Source: Orthonyx spaldingii (Eukaryota; Chordata; Aves; Passeriformes; Orthonychidae). Taken from it: a DNA stretch of 64,000 bases. The translations under genes were made by a program, and so were the position numbers. Numbering within the stretch: the stretch's first letter is position 1; each line of letters opens with the position of its first letter. Positions 60,162 to 64,000 of this stretch are shown piece after piece. The stretch is taken from NCBI GenBank assembly GCA_013397795.1, contig VZTJ01001450.1, positions 186,001-250,000 on the forward strand, given 5' to 3'. Below the pieces are notes generated by a model. The model was not told the origin of the DNA and did not search any database. It saw nothing but the letters and a program-made list of their open reading frames with translations.

Positions 60162-62162
60162 CATAGTTAACATTTTGCTAATGGGTAGCCAAGATTCTCT
60201 CAGCAGCTCAACAACATTTTCTAAAGCACACTGGCGTTGTTGTAGCAACTGGTGGCTGATCTGTGAATAAAGCAGATGTCATTGTGGCAGGATAAAGGGA
60301 GAATAATCTATCACCCGGCCACTGCCACTCCTGCCCAAACAAGTCATCAAAATGACAACTTTGGTGTGTAGCCATTAATTCAGGTCTGTGTATCCCCTCG
60401 TCTCATCTCATCTCGTTATTATATCAACCAGGGGTGTGTTACAAACACCAAGAGTTTCCCAGCCCCTCTCCGTTGTCTTTCTGGAGGAAGTGCAGCCTGG
60501 ATGTGCCCAGGCACTGACACTTTGCCAGCTTCCTTTTAGGCTCTGATTGATTTTGCACTGTCCAAGCTGCCCTGGCCTAAATAAACACAATATATGTTCT
60601 GGGATGCTTTTTTTCTTTACTGTTTAATCTGAATTCAGCTCATGTGGCTCACAGCTAAAGATGGGCAAGCGTCAAAATATTCTGACGGGTGCCGGAGCTG
60701 AGCCCAAAAGGAGAGACAGAAGCAGATAAATTGCCTTTCTAACTTCTCAGAAAGGCTTTTGTCCATTTATTGTTTTTTTAGCTTCTCCTCTAATTCTCAC
60801 AATTTGTACTTGGTTGGTACAACTCATTGACCCCAGTGAGTCACCTCACATCCCCCTGTTTTGGTGGCAGCAAATACCATGTGGTTTAACACTGCCCTAG
60901 CAAACACTTTCCATTAGAATATTCCCTAACTTTTTCTGTGCTTCCAGTGCTGAGGTATCAGAGCAATGTGTCCCAGCTTTGTGGACAATTTGAGCTGAGT
61001 TTCAGCCTGCCAGAGGCTGTTTGTTCCCTCTGTGGAACTGCTGTCCACATCTCCTGTCTCTAAAAGCCTGCTCTGCTATCTCCTTTGCCTCCCAGCTCTG
61101 CTAATCACTTGACTTAAGGAGACAAAACACAAGACCAGGTTTCTACCATTTCCCTGGTGCATGAGTCATACTTAATGTGGAGGTTATATTAATTACTGTG
61201 TGCTCAGCACTTAATGAGCCTGGGAAGGAGTCTCCTCTCTTCAGCTACACAGACCACGCAGGGAAATTACGACATGCAGTGAATACATTTCCCAAACTCT
61301 CAAATCTGGATATGTATTTTATACAAGGAGGCAAATCAGTCATTGCTCAAGTTCCTTAAAAAAAGGATGGCAGAAGCTGAGAAATCTGGGCCATGGTCCT
61401 AATTCTCTCACAGGCTGCCTTTGTGCCCACTGGCCAGCCCTCTTGGGCTCTGTCTCCTGATTTCCTGTCTGTTTGTAGGGATAATAGTGGCTGGCTGAGA
61501 CCAGGCTCAGCCCAGAACATTTGTACAACTTGACATCACAGCATTAGAGAAGGCCAAGAGGAATTATTCTGATTTTTTTTTAATGTATGGAAAATATTTA
61601 TTTTTTTTTAATAGATAATAAATGACATATCTTCCAGTCCTGTGTGAATGCATTATGGTCCAACACTGCTGCCTGTACTGGATCTTCTCCGTCTTTCTCC
61701 ATTGACTTCTTTCTCAAGGTGATGGGTATTTGACATCCTCTGTAGGATTGACGTTGTTTCAAAAATACACTGTATGTGATGTCCACAGTGCATATTTCCA
61801 TGGGCCCGTGGGCAAAAGAAAAGTTGCTAGGTAAAAAATTCAGTGTGAGAAACAACTCACAAAACAGGTTTCTTGCTGATTCAAGGGAATAGATACTTGG
61901 ATTTGGCTTGATCCAAATGAAATTGCACTGGGCTGTGTAGCAACGGGGCAGGCTGAGCTTTGGCTGCAATCTGTCCATTTTGCCAAGTCCTTTCTGTTCC
62001 CTGGTGGGCTCAGTGGTGTGCCTTCCTTGCACTGGTTTGTTCAGGGGTTTTCCTTCTCATGCTTTTTCCTCTGTATTCCAAAGCATTTCTGGGCTGCACC
62101 CTGTCTGTTACAGGCCTTTAGTTCTTTATCTTTCAAATGTCTTTTTCTGTCTCCTAGTTACA

Positions 62163-62986
62163 ATCATGGAATATCCTAAATTGGAAGGGACCCACGAGGA
62201 TCACCCAGCCCAGCCCCTGTCCCTGCCCAGACCCCCGACACTCCCACCCTGAGCATCCCTGGAGTGGTGTCCAAACGCCCCTGGAGCTCTGGCAGCCTCG
62301 GGGCCGGGACCATTCCCTGGGGAGCCTGGGCAGTGCCCAGCACCCTCTGGGGAAGAACCTTTCCCTGAGATCCAGCCTGACCCTGCCTGGCCCAGCTCCA
62401 GCCCTTCCCTGGGTGCTGTCCCCGTCCCAGAGCAGAGATCGGAGCTGCCCTCGGGAGGAGCTGCAGCCCCGGGGAGCTCTGACCTCAGTCTTCCCTTCTG
62501 CAGCTGAGCAAACCAAGTGCCCTCAGCTGCTCCTTGCACGGCCCCTCCAGACCCTTCCCCATCCTGTGTCCCTCCTTTGGACATTCTCTAACAGTTTTAG
62601 AGCTTTCTTATATTGCAGTGACCAAAACTTCAGGCCATGTTCAAGGTGCGGCTGCCCCAGTGCAGAGCAGAGCGGGACAATCCCCTCCCTGGCCTGGTGC
62701 CCCTGCTGGGCCTGGTGCCCCCCAGGACAGGGAGGTCCCCCCTGGCTGCCAGGGCAGTGCTGGCTCACATCCAATGTTCCATCCACCAAGATCCCCAGGT
62801 CCCTTTGCACGGTGCTGCTCTCCAGCATCTCACTCCCCAGCCTGGCTGCACATCCAGGGCTGCCCCATCCCAGGTGCAGAATCTGCCACTGTCCCTTGTT
62901 GAACTTCATATGGTTGGTGATTGCCCAGCCCTCTAATTTGTCCAGGTCTGGTCTAACGAGCTGCTTTTCCCTGCACACACTAAAAT
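62163..62986 (-). mobile_element. CR1 LINE, ~820 bp copy with reverse-transcriptase remnant
   Basis: The left end is the CR1 3' end in reverse ('aatcatggaatatcctaaat', 'tggaagggacccacgaggat'). The middle is the CR1 3' UTR ('aagaacctttccctgagatc'). The right part encodes, on the minus strand from 62978 to 62523, the C-terminal end of CR1 ORF2. It shows DKLEGWA, NHMKFNKGQWQILHLG, SSTVQRDLGILVDGTLDVSQ, LCSALGQPHLEHGLKFW and LLENVQRRDT in the family's order. The segment between DVSQ and EGIVPLC does not follow the usual CR1 text, which suggests small indels. The copy is 5'-truncated and dead. It is the only one here with recognisable protein sequence. Confidence 0.95.
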
Positions 62987-63457
62987 GCAGTCTGATGGAG
63001 CGGGGCAGAAATTACTTTTCTTTCAGACACTGTTACCATCAGTTGGAGAATCTCTGTGCTGCACAGCTGAGAATGAGTCAAAGTGTGTGAAAGTAAAACA
63101 TAACCCCTGGGACAATACCAGAAACCTGACTAATGGATTTTGATTTAATCTGTTTTGCTCTACCCATGCTCTATGGGGCCAAAAAATAAGTTGTTGGGTT
63201 TTTCTAATCAGAATGCTGAGAGTGTTATAGTATTTATGACCTCTAGTTGTGTAAATACTAAAAGGATTTCATGATGTAAGTATAAATGGCATAAAGGATC
63301 CAGGAGGGAATCTGCCAAACAAATTTTAAAATATTAATAGTTAGAGCAGTGTTTGCTGACATCGTATGAGTGAAGAAAGCTCAACAGCATTGAAAGAATG
63401 AGAAAAATTAACAACAGGACAAGGGTTGTGGACAATAAGTAAATGTGATTAAGTGAT
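62987..63457. other. Non-coding AT-rich stretch
   Basis: Nothing recognised between two CR1 fragments. Confidence 0.5.
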
Positions 63458-63504
63458 AATCATAGAATTCCAGAATGGTTTGGGGTGAAAGGAACCTTAA
63501 AGCC
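63458..63504 (-). mobile_element. Short CR1 LINE 3' end scrap
   Basis: 'aatcatagaattccagaatg' followed by 'gtttggggtgaaaggaacct' and 'taaagcc' is the reverse complement of the last ~45 bp of the CR1 type seen at 5.3 and 45.1 kb. It is an extreme 5' truncation. Confidence 0.85.
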
Positions 63505-64000
63505 TTATGCAGATCTTAATTTGAATTTGTGCACCCTGACTGCCGCTGTGACATTTCTCTACTTAAAAAATTGATTTTAAAGTGTGGTCAGTTAAAAAGA
63601 GTTTTGTAATCCACAGGAGAGCTCATTAAGAGCCTTGTGCAATACAGTGTGTAGCCATCACTTTCCTTTTCTAAGTTACTGCATCCCCTTAGAATAACTT
63701 TACCAAATGAGCCACTTCAAAGTACATTTTGAGGATGTTTTCAGTTTAATTATCACTGTTGAAAGACACATCTCCGTTAGCTTTGTGCATACATGGCAAA
63801 GAAAACTTAACCATTGACCGATTCACATTTTATGTAAGTGCTTCTAATATCCAGCTGAGTGAATTCAGGTTAGTTGTCCTTTTAGAAAGGCCCAGAGGTA
63901 AAATCCTTAAAACTTATTTGGGAATCCCGAGGCAGAACAGCTTCATTTCCACAAACTGTGGGATGAGGAAAGGAGATTCCATAATTAGCAGCTTCCCAAT
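63505..64000. other. Non-coding stretch at right edge
   Basis: AT-leaning single-copy sequence to the window end. No gene or repeat recognised. Confidence 0.5.

Larger units (their letters stand above)
58327..62162. other. Non-coding stretch, nothing coding recognised
   Basis: No exon recognised. It includes an (AAAT)n-like run (59811-59836), a perfect hairpin (60137-60161) and an X-box half-site-like GTTGTTGTAGCAAC (60236-60249). A GC-richer block at 59.5-59.75 kb gives unrecognised frames. Confidence 0.5.

Noticed and set aside
1..64000. tRNA, rRNA, CRISPR, operon or prophage-like features
   Set aside because: None seen; the sequence is vertebrate nuclear DNA and no cloverleaf-type or array structure was noticed by eye.

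Overview
This 64 kb window is bird nuclear DNA, most likely from a songbird or another neoavian. The diagnostic signal is at least eleven fragments of CR1, the dominant avian LINE retrotransposon. They carry the typical avian CR1 3' ends and short 'gattctgggattctgtg'-type tails. No bacterial, organellar or viral gene organisation is visible, and no endogenous retrovirus was recognised.

I found no protein-coding exon that can be assigned to a known gene. The long open frames (5.1-5.7, 31.7-32.2, 43.4-44.0 and 62.2-63.0 kb) are explained by CR1 copies, a GC-rich minisatellite and a CpG island. The window therefore reads as a gene-poor intergenic stretch or one very large intron. It is AT-leaning sequence with a few GC-rich blocks at about 9.0, 24.0-24.9, 37.2, 39.4, 42.4-42.9, 43.6-44.35 and 57.5 kb.

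Layout. 0-8 kb: CR1 pieces at the left edge and at 3.7 and 5.3 kb, a GA microsatellite, and a run of polyadenylation signals at 7.4-7.9 kb that could end a plus-strand transcript. 8-23 kb: single-copy non-coding DNA with one CR1 3' end (18.4 kb), a perfect RFX X-box (21.1 kb), a second X-box-like site (16.5 kb) and a perfect hairpin (13.6 kb). 23-25 kb: GC-rich block whose minus strand has a hairpin directly followed by AATAAA and a G-rich tract. 26-32 kb: three CR1 pieces, including a nearly 400 bp copy at 31.8 kb. 32-43 kb: a weak terminal-exon candidate (32.9 kb), a CTCF-like site (36.96 kb), an enhancer-like block (37.4-38.0 kb) and an imperfect inverted repeat around a CArG box (40.4 kb). 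43.6-44.35 kb: the only clear CpG island, with a 20 bp G-quadruplex-prone minisatellite and a nearby GATA-motif cluster; it is the best candidate promoter. 45-64 kb: a 400 bp CR1 (45.1 kb), a possible signal-peptide exon (46.3 kb), a 31 bp minisatellite (51.65 kb), older CR1 scraps (55.1, 58.2 and 63.5 kb), and an ~820 bp CR1 at 62.2-63.0 kb that keeps recognisable reverse-transcriptase C-terminal sequence.

No undescribed biological system is evident. The best follow-up targets are the orphan CpG island with its minisatellite, the CArG-centred inverted repeat, the RFX and CTCF sites, the shared 5' truncation point of three CR1 copies, and the signal-peptide-like exon. Motif and exon calls were made by eye, without alignment, conservation or expression data.
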